Shown: piece after piece, positions 1 through 7,673 of the stretch
Numbering within the stretch: position 1 is the stretch's first letter
Layout of the letters: the number at the start of each line of letters is the position of its first letter
Assembly (NCBI GenBank): GCA_019359715.1
Contig: JAHHGS010000084.1
Coordinates: forward strand, 1-64,000
Reading direction: 5' to 3'
Source: Aphanocapsa sp. GSE-SYN-MK-11-07L
GTDB lineage: Bacteria; Cyanobacteriota; Cyanobacteriia; Thermosynechococcales; Thermosynechococcaceae
DNA length: 64,000 nt
Program-made: the position numbers and the translations under genes
The notes under the pieces: model-generated
Database searches by the model: none
Told to the model about the DNA's origin: nothing
The model's input: only the letters and a program-made list of their open reading frames with translations

Positions 1-79
1 TTAGTTCATCCGAGAGCGCCTGGATTTAACCCCCCATTTCCTGTCGATTTTCTCCCCTGCCAGGGGTTGCTTTTAAGAG

Positions 80-115
80 GGTGCCGAAGTTCTGACTCAA
101 GGTGCCGAAGTTCTG
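80..115. repeat. Short tandem repeat at the broken 5' end of the chelatase gene
   Basis: Two direct copies of a 15-base unit (GGTGCCGAAGTTCTG) lie at 80-94 and 101-115, in the same frame as the chelatase gene, encoding GAEVL twice. Bases 1-76 in that frame contain stops and do not resemble the family, so the duplication sits at the junction where homologous sequence begins. This suggests a rearrangement that removed the N-terminus. Confidence 0.7.
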
Positions 116-169
116 TCTTTCAGCAGCGATCGCGATTTAGTCAGCCAGCCTGACAAAATTGCTGCCGCT

Positions 170-3100
170 TTGGCCGGGGCAGACGTATTTTTTGGCAGCT
201 TGCTGTTTGACTACGACCAAGTGTTGTGGCTGCGGGAGCGGGTGCAGTCAATTCCGATCCGGTTGGTGTTTGAATCTGCCCTAGAACTGATGGCGCTGAC
301 CCAACTGGGAGCCTTCAAAATTGGCGATTCACCAAAGGGAATGCCGAAACCAATTAAATTCATTCTCAGCAAGTTCAGCCAAGGGCGAGAAGAAGACCGA
401 CTGGCTGGCTATCTGAGTTTTTTAAAGGTTGGCCCCAAGCTGCTCAAATATATTCCGGCCCAAAAAGTCCAGGATTTGCGAAATTGGCTGATTATCTACG
501 GCTACTGGAATGCCGGCGGCAGCGAAAACGTGGCCGCTTTGTTTTGGGTGATTGGGGCTAAATATCTGGGGCTGAATCTAGAGCAAATTCCTCCGCCTTT
601 AGAAACGCCCAACATGGGACTGCTCCACCCCGACTATCGCGGCTATTTTGAATCGCCCCAGCAGTATTTGGATTGGTATCAGGCCAGGGCTGCGGTGAGC
701 ACGTCTTACGCCCCCCAACCCCCCAATTCTGGGGGGCTTCGGATTGAAAGTCCCCCAGAATTGGGGGATTTAGGGGGCTGCCAGGATCAAAATGTAAGCC
801 TCAAGCCTGTAGTCGGAATTTTGCTCTATCGCAAGCACGTGATTACCAAGCAGACCTATATTCCCCAGTTAATTCGCTACTTTGAGCAGGCGGGGCTGAT
901 CCCGCTGCCGATTTTTATCAATGGGGTAGAAGGGCATGTGGCCGTCCGCGATTGGCTGACCACGGAAGATGAGCAAGCGCACGGTTCTGCGCCAACCCTG
1001 TCTCAGCAAGCGGTTAAGGTTAACGCGATCGTCTCCACAATTGGCTTTCCGCTGGTGGGCGGGCCGGCTGGTTCGATGGAAGCTGGCAGACAAGTCGAGG
1101 TGGCAAAGCGGATTCTCAGCGCCAAGAATGTCCCCTACATTGCTGCCGCACCGCTGCTGATTCAAGACATTCATAGCTGGACTCGGCAGGGAATTGGCGG
1201 TTTGCAGAGTGTAGTGCTCTATGCCTTGCCAGAATTGGATGGTGCCATTGATCCCGTCCCTTTAGGCGGGCTGGTCGGCGAAAAAATTTACCTGATTCCG
1301 GAACGGGTACAGCGGCTGACAAGCAGGCTGAAAAACTGGATCAAACTCCGCCAAACCCCTGCGGCTGAAAAGCGAATTGCGATTATTCTGTACGGGTTTC
1401 CACCCGGCTATGGCGCAACTGGCACTGCCGCCTTGCTCAATGTGCCGCGATCGCTGCTCAAATTACTCCAAGCCCTGAAAGCAGAAGGCTACCTCATCGG
1501 CGATTTACCGACTGACGGCGAGGAATTGATCCGGCTCCTGAAAGCGGCTGAGTCTGCCGTCAGCAGCGAGCAACTGACTCACCCAGCCCAAACCCTGACC
1601 AAGATTGATGCGCCGACCTTAGAGGGCTGGTTGGGCTACCTGCGATCGCAGTGGATTCTCAAGCAGTGGCGATCGCTGACGGATACGGGCATCAATACCT
1701 ACGAGCAGCAGATGCTGATTGGCGGGCTGCAATTCGGTAATATTTGGATTGGCGTTCAGCCGGCCTTGGGGATTCCTGGCGACCCAATGCGGCTGATGTT
1801 TGAGCGGGATATGACTCCCCATCCCCAGTACGCCGCCTTTTACAAGTGGTTGCAGCATGGGTTTAAGGCCAATGCCGTGGTTCACTTCGGCATGCACGGG
1901 ACGATGGAATGGCTGCCCGGAGTGCCGCTGGGCAATACGGGCTATTGTTGGCCGGATATTTTGCAGGCAGATTTGCCCAACCTGTATGTCTATGCTGCCA
2001 ATAATCCCTCCGAGTCAATTTTGGCTAAGCGACGGGGTTACGGGGTGCTAATTTCCCACAATGTGCCGCCCTACGGTCGGGCTGGCCTCTATAAGGAACT
2101 GGCCAGCCTGCGGGAATTAATCAATGAATATCGAGAAGATCCGGCCAAGAACTATTTGCTGAAGGAAGCCATCTGCAAAAAAATTCTTGATGCGGGGCTA
2201 GACACCGACTGCCCATTTGAAGCTGCCAAGCATTTGGGGATCGAGTTCACGCCGGAGAACGCTCGTCTGTTCAGTCCCGAAGCCTTTAATCGCTACTTGG
2301 TGCATCTCTACCAATATTTGCAAGTGCTAGAGGAGCGCCTGTTTTCGTCTGGGCTGCATACGCTTGGCCATCCCCCCACCCCAGCCGAACTGAACAGCTA
2401 CCTGGGCGCTTATTTTGGCGAAGCTCTGCCAGCGGTGATTGTGGAGGCGATCGCCGCTGGTGCCGATCAAGCCACTGCTTTGAGCGCTTACCATGATGAT
2501 CTGCACCGAGAGAACCCAAATCAGATGTTCCGGCTAGACCCGGCTTTGCCCGATCGGATTGACGAAGCGCTGACCATCCGGGAGCTGCTGGCCCAGACCG
2601 AGGATGAGCTAATTAACCTCCAGCGCGGTCTGAACGGGGAGTACATTCCGCCTGCACCGGGGGGCGACCTGCTGCGGGATGGGCCAGGCGTGCTGCCGAC
2701 GGGACGCAATATCCATGCCCTTGACCCTTACCGAATGCCCTCGCCCGCCGCCTATGAGCGAGGACGGGCGATCGGACAAAAGCTGCTGGCTCAGCACTTA
2801 AACGCGCATGGGGCTTATCCCGAAACCGTGGCTGTGATGCTGTGGGGACTGGATGTGATCAAAACCAGAGGCGAATCCCTGGGGATTTTGCTAGAGCTGG
2901 TCGGAGCAGAACCCGTCAAAGAAGGGACGGGGCGAATTGTCCGCTATGCATTAAAGCCCTTAGCCGAAGTTGGTCATCCCCGAATTGATGTTTTGGCCAA
3001 TCTGTCGGGGATTTTTCGAGATAGCTTCGTGAATATCATTGAGCTACTAGATGACCTGTTTGGGCGGGCCGCCGCCGCGATCGAGCCAGAAGCGCAAAAC

Positions 3101-3877
3101 TTTATTCGTAAGCACGCTTTGGCCTTGCAAGCCCAAGGGATAGAAAATGCGACGGCGCGGCTGTTCTCTAATCCGGCTGGCGACTTTGGCTCTCAGGTGA
3201 ATGAGCAAGTGGTGGCGGCCACCTGGGACAACGGCGATGAGCTAGGGCAACAGTGGCGCGATCGCAATGCCTTTAGCTACGGGCGCAGCGACAAAGGGCA
3301 AGCCCGCCCCGAAATTTTGACCAATCTGCTCCAAACCACCGGGCAAATTGTCCAAGAAATTGACTCTGTGGAGTACGGACTGACCGACATTCAAGAGTAC
3401 TACGCCAACACCGGGGCATTGAAGCGAGCCGCCGAGCAGCAGCAAGGTAAACAGGTAACTGCTAGCTTTGTTGAAAGCTTCTCAAAAGACACTACCCCGC
3501 GCAGCTTGGAAGAAATTCTCCGGCTGGAATATCGAACCAAATTTCTCAACCCAAAATGGGCAGAAGCAATGGCAGAGCAGGGTTCTGGCGGAGCGTTTGA
3601 AATTTCGCAGCGGATGACGGCCCTGATTGGCTGGGGCGGTACAACTAATTTTCAAGAAGCCTGGGTTTATGACCAAGCCGCTGAGACTTACGCCCTTGAT
3701 GCTGCGATGGCGGCTAAACTACAAGCGGCCAACCCAGAAGCCTTCCGTAATATTGTCGGGCGGATGTTAGAAGCCCACGGTCGCGGCTTTTGGCAGCCTG
3801 ATTCCGAGACCTTAAACCAGCTCCGGGCACTCTACGATCGCTCGGAAGCTGAGCTAGAAGGGATCAAACCCCAGTAA
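170..3877 (+). CDS. Magnesium chelatase subunit H paralog (BchH/ChlH family), N-terminally truncated
   Basis: Large porphyrin-binding subunit of the family that inserts Mg into protoporphyrin IX (CobN/BchH superfamily). The 1235 residues read through the family without a stop, including the region around 'HFGMHGTMEWLPG' and a typical C-terminus. It looks like the second, BchH-like cyanobacterial paralog rather than the main 1330-residue ChlH. The first in-frame start is TTG at 170. The open frame extends upstream only to 77, where a TAA ends it, and codons 77-169 still resemble family sequence (SDRDLV...), so roughly the first 30-45 family residues are missing. Residues about 181-203 are encoded by an inserted palindromic repeat in a linker. 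No bchD/bchI partner is nearby. It could be a decaying copy or be translated from a weak start; family assignment is secure, function is not. Confidence 0.85.
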   Translation: MAGADVFFGSLLFDYDQVLWLRERVQSIPIRLVFESALELMALTQLGAFKIGDSPKGMPKPIKFILSKFSQGREEDRLAGYLSFLKVGPKLLKYIPAQKVQDLRNWLIIYGYWNAGGSENVAALFWVIGAKYLGLNLEQIPPPLETPNMGLLHPDYRGYFESPQQYLDWYQARAAVSTSYAPQPPNSGGLRIESPPELGDLGGCQDQNVSLKPVVGILLYRKHVITKQTYIPQLIRYFEQAGLIPLPIFINGVEGHVAVRDWLTTEDEQAHGSAPTLSQQAVKVNAIVSTIGFPLVGGPAGSMEAGRQVEVAKRILSAKNVPYIAAAPLLIQDIHSWTRQGIGGLQSVVLYALPELDGAIDPVPLGGLVGEKIYLIPERVQRLTSRLKNWIKLRQTPAAEKRIAIILYGFPPGYGATGTAALLNVPRSLLKLLQALKAEGYLIGDLPTDGEELIRLLKAAESAVSSEQLTHPAQTLTKIDAPTLEGWLGYLRSQWILKQWRSLTDTGINTYEQQMLIGGLQFGNIWIGVQPALGIPGDPMRLMFERDMTPHPQYAAFYKWLQHGFKANAVVHFGMHGTMEWLPGVPLGNTGYCWPDILQADLPNLYVYAANNPSESILAKRRGYGVLISHNVPPYGRAGLYKELASLRELINEYREDPAKNYLLKEAICKKILDAGLDTDCPFEAAKHLGIEFTPENARLFSPEAFNRYLVHLYQYLQVLEERLFSSGLHTLGHPPTPAELNSYLGAYFGEALPAVIVEAIAAGADQATALSAYHDDLHRENPNQMFRLDPALPDRIDEALTIRELLAQTEDELINLQRGLNGEYIPPAPGGDLLRDGPGVLPTGRNIHALDPYRMPSPAAYERGRAIGQKLLAQHLNAHGAYPETVAVMLWGLDVIKTRGESLGILLELVGAEPVKEGTGRIVRYALKPLAEVGHPRIDVLANLSGIFRDSFVNIIELLDDLFGRAAAAIEPEAQNFIRKHALALQAQGIENATARLFSNPAGDFGSQVNEQVVAATWDNGDELGQQWRDRNAFSYGRSDKGQARPEILTNLLQTTGQIVQEIDSVEYGLTDIQEYYANTGALKRAAEQQQGKQVTASFVESFSKDTTPRSLEEILRLEYRTKFLNPKWAEAMAEQGSGGAFEISQRMTALIGWGGTTNFQEAWVYDQAAETYALDAAMAAKLQAANPEAFRNIVGRMLEAHGRGFWQPDSETLNQLRALYDRSEAELEGIKPQ
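710..778. repeat. Palindromic C/G-tract repeat inserted in frame in the chelatase gene
   Basis: Imperfect inverted repeat with arms 710-736 and 752-778 built from C-tracts around AATTCT, and a loop of about 15 bases. It is related to the repeat copies at 22233-22263 and 29391-29418, which share the pattern AGTCCCCC...GGGGGATTTAGGGGG. It adds about 23 codons without breaking the frame. The encoded stretch lies between the DWYQAR region and the VVGILLYRKHV segment, where family members have only a short linker. Confidence 0.75.
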
Positions 3878-4272
3878 TTCAACCGTTAGATCAACTCTTT
3901 CTATCCCAATCACAACCTAATTCCTTATTATCTTGAACCAGGGCAGGGATGTGCGCTCCTGATCCGTATTTCGCCCGACTGACGATGGCTGTAAGCCTCT
4001 ATTTTTCCGTGAGATCACGGTGGTCAGCCCTTTGTCAGGCTGCGTAAGATGAGGCATAACCTGAAGTAGATTGAACTGACAGTTATTTAAGCGTTTCACC
4101 TGTTGATGATTCTTTCGATCCCGCAATAATCTTCCAACGGCTCGCTTGTGTTTCCCTAGGTCAACTATCTGCTCAGCGTCATCATTGACTATCAATGGGG
4201 GAGGATTAGTCTGGCAATGATTCAAGCAATACAGTCAATCAATACATTGGCCGACCAGGAGGCGAATAGGCG
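3878..4272. other. 395-bp intergenic region upstream of the PAP-like operon
   Basis: No convincing gene. It presumably holds the chelatase 3' end and the operon promoter. A strong ribosome binding site (AGGAGG, about 4257-4262) precedes the ATG at 4273. I see no clear regulatory motif or strong terminator hairpin. Confidence 0.5.
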
Positions 4273-4827
4273 ATGAAGTCTTCAACTGCATGGTCAGAGA
4301 AGTTTCAACTGCTGAATGGAGGGAGTTCTGCCTGGCCCAATTTAGAAGTAACAACATTTTTCACTCAGTGCAATTGGCAAGGTTTACCGATCGCGAGATC
4401 GCAGCCTCCGATTGCCACCGTTCAGCCCTCAGCTCCAGCTTCAGGAATGTCCTTAAGCGCTCCACAGCCGATTGCTAATTGGCAAGCCTTGAGCGTGGAT
4501 CAGTTTTTTGAGCAAAACAATTGGGCGGGCCGAGTTCGCGCCGTCCCAGTGGTGACTGAACAGCCTAGAAGCTTAGCTGTGGCGGCTGATTGGCCAACCC
4601 TGCCCGTGGCAGCCTTCTTTGAGCAAGTCAACTGGTCTGGTCAACAGCAACGTGTTTACAGTCAGGCTGAATCTGCGCCCGCACTTTCCTTCACGATGCC
4701 AGTGGCAGAGTTCTTTGGACTGATTGCTTGGGAAGCGAAACCCGCGATCGCGGCTCTCCCTGACCTACCTGCTCCGGTTGCTCCGAGCCGCGAGATCTCC
4801 CTATCCGATTTATCCGACCTGTTTTAG
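4273..4827 (+). CDS. Tryptophan-repeat protein, first gene of the PAP-like operon
   Basis: 184 residues of unknown biochemical function. It contains three clear copies and one weaker copy of an 18-residue motif W-x2-L-x-V-x2-FF-x3-NW-x-G, at about residues 21-37, 70-86, 107-123 and 142-155, separated by proline/alanine-rich linkers and ending in an acidic/hydrophobic tail (SLSDLSDLF). No signal peptide or membrane segment. A good ribosome site (AGGAGG) supports the start. It lies 12 bp before the next gene in an operon matching slr0144-slr0152 of Synechocystis, and by position would correspond to slr0145; the repeat could be a docking peptide array for a partner, but this is inference. Confidence 0.75.
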   Translation: MKSSTAWSEKFQLLNGGSSAWPNLEVTTFFTQCNWQGLPIARSQPPIATVQPSAPASGMSLSAPQPIANWQALSVDQFFEQNNWAGRVRAVPVVTEQPRSLAVAADWPTLPVAAFFEQVNWSGQQQRVYSQAESAPALSFTMPVAEFFGLIAWEAKPAIAALPDLPAPVAPSREISLSDLSDLF

Positions 4828-4839
4828 AGGTAATTCACC

Positions 4840-5325
4840 ATGCATCCCGATTTAGAATCTCTGTTTTACAAGTCTGAAGAGAACTTTCTAGAAGCGACAG
4901 AAATCAAGCTATTCAAGCACCATATTGCTTCTCTGGCTGATCGTCTAGCCCTCTACGAATGTTTACGCGATCAAGAAGTCGCCATTTTTCAGCCCGTGGC
5001 CGACCAACTGCTGCAAGCTTTTCCCCAACAAGATCCAAAGCTGCTGGAAAAATCCCTCAAGCAATGGATCACTGTCATGCGCTACGCCACGATGGCGATG
5101 CTGCTGAATAACCCAGAATTTTTACAGCGGCGCTTGCTAGAGTGGTTGACCGATGTGATTCAAGCCCATCAAACTCAGGCGATCGAAGCCAAGCTTTGCC
5201 AACTGCTGCAAGCCCGCCTCAAAGAAGTTGTGCCTGGGGCCCAACTTGGCCTAATTCAACCCCTGCTCGATCAAGCTCAAACTACATTGCTGGGTTCATC
5301 GAGCGTTTACCAAATGGCCAACTAG
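4840..5325 (+). CDS. Helical PAP-operon protein (slr0146-like)
   Basis: 161 residues, predicted almost entirely helical, no membrane segments. Sequence features such as the IFQPVADQLLQAFPQ stretch and the following RYATMAMLLNN segment recall the globin-like helical packing of phycobilisome-type proteins, but I see no bilin-binding cysteine pattern, so any link to phycobiliproteins is only a fold-level guess. Twelve bases separate it from the upstream repeat protein and about 42 from the V4R gene, consistent with co-transcription. By position and size it corresponds to slr0146, whose operon is needed for normal photosystem II accumulation. Confidence 0.75.
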   Translation: MHPDLESLFYKSEENFLEATEIKLFKHHIASLADRLALYECLRDQEVAIFQPVADQLLQAFPQQDPKLLEKSLKQWITVMRYATMAMLLNNPEFLQRRLLEWLTDVIQAHQTQAIEAKLCQLLQARLKEVVPGAQLGLIQPLLDQAQTTLLGSSSVYQMAN

Positions 5326-5367
5326 GCGCTGCTCCACTCGCATCTTAAAATTGAGGAAACCAAGATC

Positions 5368-6045
5368 ATGATTTCTGTTGCTGATTTAACCAAAGAATCG
5401 TATTTGCCCGGCAACTATTTTGCGCCTGATGCCTATATCCAAGGCGACTATGAAGCGGGCTTAATTGAGAATCGCCAGGGTTCGCGTCTAATTGCTTTGC
5501 CAGAAGTGCTGATGGAAGCGATTTATGCCGGTTTAGAGCGCGAAACTGGGCAGGCCTCCGGGATTGTTATGTTTAACTGTGGGCGCTGGTGGGGCAAGAA
5601 CTTTTATCGCCGGTTCGTCGAAGAAGTCAGCCGTTACTACAATCGTCCTGTGGCTGAGATGGAGATGGCCGAGTTTTTACAATGCCTGAAGCAATGCTGG
5701 AAAACCCACGGTTGGGGCGTGTTTGAACTTGATGTTACCCACTATCAGTACGGTTTTCTGGTCGTTAAGGTCACTAATTCTGCCTTTGCCCAATCTGCAC
5801 CCAAAGGCGGTAAGGTGCCGGCCTGCTTTGCCGAAGCCGGAATTTTAAGCTCTTTCTTTAGCCAACTGACTGGCCGAGACTTAAACTGCATCCAGACTGC
5901 CTGCGAGTCTTTGGGCGCAGACTCTAACTCCTTTGTCTTGGGTCTACGGGAGCGAGTCGAGCCAGCCACGGCTTGGTTAGAAGAAGGACAAGACCACGCC
6001 ACGATCATGGAGCGGCTCAGCCAAAGCAAATCTGCTGAGGTTTGA
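5368..6045 (+). CDS. V4R domain protein of the PAP operon (slr0147-like)
   Basis: 225 residues. The C-terminal half (about 125-195) matches the V4R (4-vinyl reductase) small-molecule binding domain, with the typical stretch GILSSFFSQLTGRDLNCIQT followed by a conserved cysteine and glycine-rich end. V4R domains occur in BchJ and in regulators and are thought to bind hydrophobic ligands such as tetrapyrroles. The start is supported by GAGGA about 10 bases upstream. Located between the helical protein and a ferredoxin gene, as in the slr0144-slr0152 operon, which promotes photosystem II assembly. I see no second V4R gene (slr0144 equivalent) upstream. Confidence 0.85.
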   Translation: MISVADLTKESYLPGNYFAPDAYIQGDYEAGLIENRQGSRLIALPEVLMEAIYAGLERETGQASGIVMFNCGRWWGKNFYRRFVEEVSRYYNRPVAEMEMAEFLQCLKQCWKTHGWGVFELDVTHYQYGFLVVKVTNSAFAQSAPKGGKVPACFAEAGILSSFFSQLTGRDLNCIQTACESLGADSNSFVLGLRERVEPATAWLEEGQDHATIMERLSQSKSAEV

Positions 6046-6096
6046 GTCGAGCCAATGGCGTGCATGTGATTAACAAAGTATTGAGGAAGAACTATC

Positions 6097-6579
6097 GTGG
6101 CTAAAATTGTCAGGCTGGAGCCGATCGCTCAAGAGACAGCCGTTCAAACCAACAACAACCTGCTGTCTGCTCTGCTCGAAAATGACCTCAGCGTCATGAA
6201 AGAGTGCGGGGGTCGCGGCATGTGTGCTACCTGCCACGTCTATATTTCGCAAGGGATGGAGAGCCTCTCCCCGATCAATCGGCGCGAACAGCGCACCCTA
6301 GAGGTGATTACCACCTGCAAACCTAATTCTCGTCTGGCCTGCCAGTCGCGAGTAATTGGGCAAGGCGTGGTGGTCGAACTACCGGCCGGGATGTACGTCG
6401 GGGCTGGCACAGATATTGAATCTCTGATTGGTCGTCGGGCTGAGCAAGATATCCTGCATCCTCTCAACGGTAAGGTGCTGGTCGAAGCGGGCAAGCTGAT
6501 TACTCGTTCGATGATCTCTCAGCTAGAAGATACCAAAGCCAAAGCCAGCGAGTATTTAGCCACAACTCAAGATGTTTAG
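6097..6579 (+). CDS. 2Fe-2S ferredoxin-like protein (slr0148-like)
   Basis: 160-residue protein with an N-terminal 2Fe-2S domain. The cluster ligands C37, C43, C46 and C82 fit the C-x5-C-x2-C...C spacing typical of adrenodoxin/bacterial-type ferredoxins; the family fold continues to about residue 100, followed by a 60-residue extension. Start is GTG with GAGGAAG upstream. It likely transfers electrons in the soluble phase for the PAP operon functions in photosystem II assembly or repair. The redox partner cannot be deduced. The separate petF-type ferredoxin gene present in the Synechocystis operon is absent here. Confidence 0.88.
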   Translation: MAKIVRLEPIAQETAVQTNNNLLSALLENDLSVMKECGGRGMCATCHVYISQGMESLSPINRREQRTLEVITTCKPNSRLACQSRVIGQGVVVELPAGMYVGAGTDIESLIGRRAEQDILHPLNGKVLVEAGKLITRSMISQLEDTKAKASEYLATTQDV

Positions 6580-6735
6580 TCAATTTTTCTGAATCTTTCT
6601 CACAGCATTTCTGGGATGGGTTTAGCTTCTAGATTCAAGGTCTACTGCTGCGTTAGCAATGACCAATCAGTTAGCAATCACCGCCACCCGGAAAAAGACA
6701 TAAATTACACGTTATCTGGATCTGGAGATTTTTCT

Positions 6736-7401
6736 ATGGATGGGTCAGCACATAAAACTCAGCACTGGCTAGATGTAGCCGAGGTTGTCGCAGCAGTTGG
6801 GTCTGTCGGCGGGGCGATCGCCGCTGTTGTTTCCCAGCAGGCACTGCTGGCGTCCGTTGCTTCTTTGCCACTGTCGGCATCTGTGGTGCTAAACCTGATC
6901 AATCGCCAGCGGTTGCTGCAAGAACCAACCCCTGCGATCGCTGCTCAAATTCAGCAGCAATCTGCTCAACCTGCTGCCAGCCCTGAGGGACAAAATTCCT
7001 CTTCCCAGGCTCAACCAGTGGCGCAGTTTGCCCAGCCCGCAGTACAGCCTCCAACTCAACCCACGCAAACTGAACTTCATGCGGCTAAAGCTCACTATAA
7101 CGAAGGGCTAGCCCTCCAAAAAGCTGGTGATATGGCTGGGGCGATCGCCGCTTACACGCTAGGCATTGAAGTCAATCCGACCTACGCCAAGGCTCACTAC
7201 AACCGGGGTCTAGCTCATTCTCAGTTAGGCAATAAGCGAGAAGCACTGAATGATTTTCGCACTGCTGCTAACCACTTTTTTGAGCAGGGTGATATTGCTA
7301 GCTATCAAAAAGCGAGAGATCTCAGCAAGCAACTGCATTCGTTTGAAGAACGAGACCTGCAAGCAGCCTACAAAATCAAGGGAGATCTGCTGTTCTCCTA
7401 A
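6736..7401 (+). CDS. TPR protein of the PAP operon (Slr0151-like)
   Basis: 221 residues from the ATG at 6736, preceded by GGAG; an in-frame ATG at 6616 would add 40 residues of low-quality sequence, so the later start is preferred. The N-terminal region (about 10-55) has a hydrophobic, glycine/alanine-rich membrane-associating segment ending in NLINRQRL, as in Slr0151. A Gln/Pro-rich linker follows, then two tetratricopeptide repeats (about 115-185, with AKAHYNEGLALQKAGD and AKAHYNRGLAHSQLGN). Slr0151 acts in photosystem II repair in Synechocystis. A hairpin at 7452-7472 follows the gene. Confidence 0.82.
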   Translation: MDGSAHKTQHWLDVAEVVAAVGSVGGAIAAVVSQQALLASVASLPLSASVVLNLINRQRLLQEPTPAIAAQIQQQSAQPAASPEGQNSSSQAQPVAQFAQPAVQPPTQPTQTELHAAKAHYNEGLALQKAGDMAGAIAAYTLGIEVNPTYAKAHYNRGLAHSQLGNKREALNDFRTAANHFFEQGDIASYQKARDLSKQLHSFEERDLQAAYKIKGDLLFS

Positions 7402-7451
7402 AGCTGAGCAGCCAGTTGGCAATCTAAAAATCCCTGTCCCCTAATTCTTGT

Positions 7452-7472
7452 CCTCCGAAATCTATTCGGAGG
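7452..7472 (+). terminator. Hairpin after the TPR gene
   Basis: 8-bp perfect stem (CCTCCGAA/TTCGGAGG) with a 5-base loop, followed by GCGTATTTT. It could terminate or attenuate the PAP-like operon before the kinase gene. Confidence 0.5.
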
Positions 7473-7673
7473 GCGTATTTTGGGGGACTTTTAGGTAATC
7501 CGGTTACTCGTTTGTGAAAGCACATGATTGTCCCTCGTCAGCCCAGTGCCGTTGCCTGGAGTAAGATAATCTTGCTGGGGACTGTCAGAACAAAGCTTGA
7601 GAAGCATTCATTTCAGACCATTTTTAGAAACCTGTTCAGGGTTGCAATGTTGTGAGCGCGGGGGTTGCCGGTT

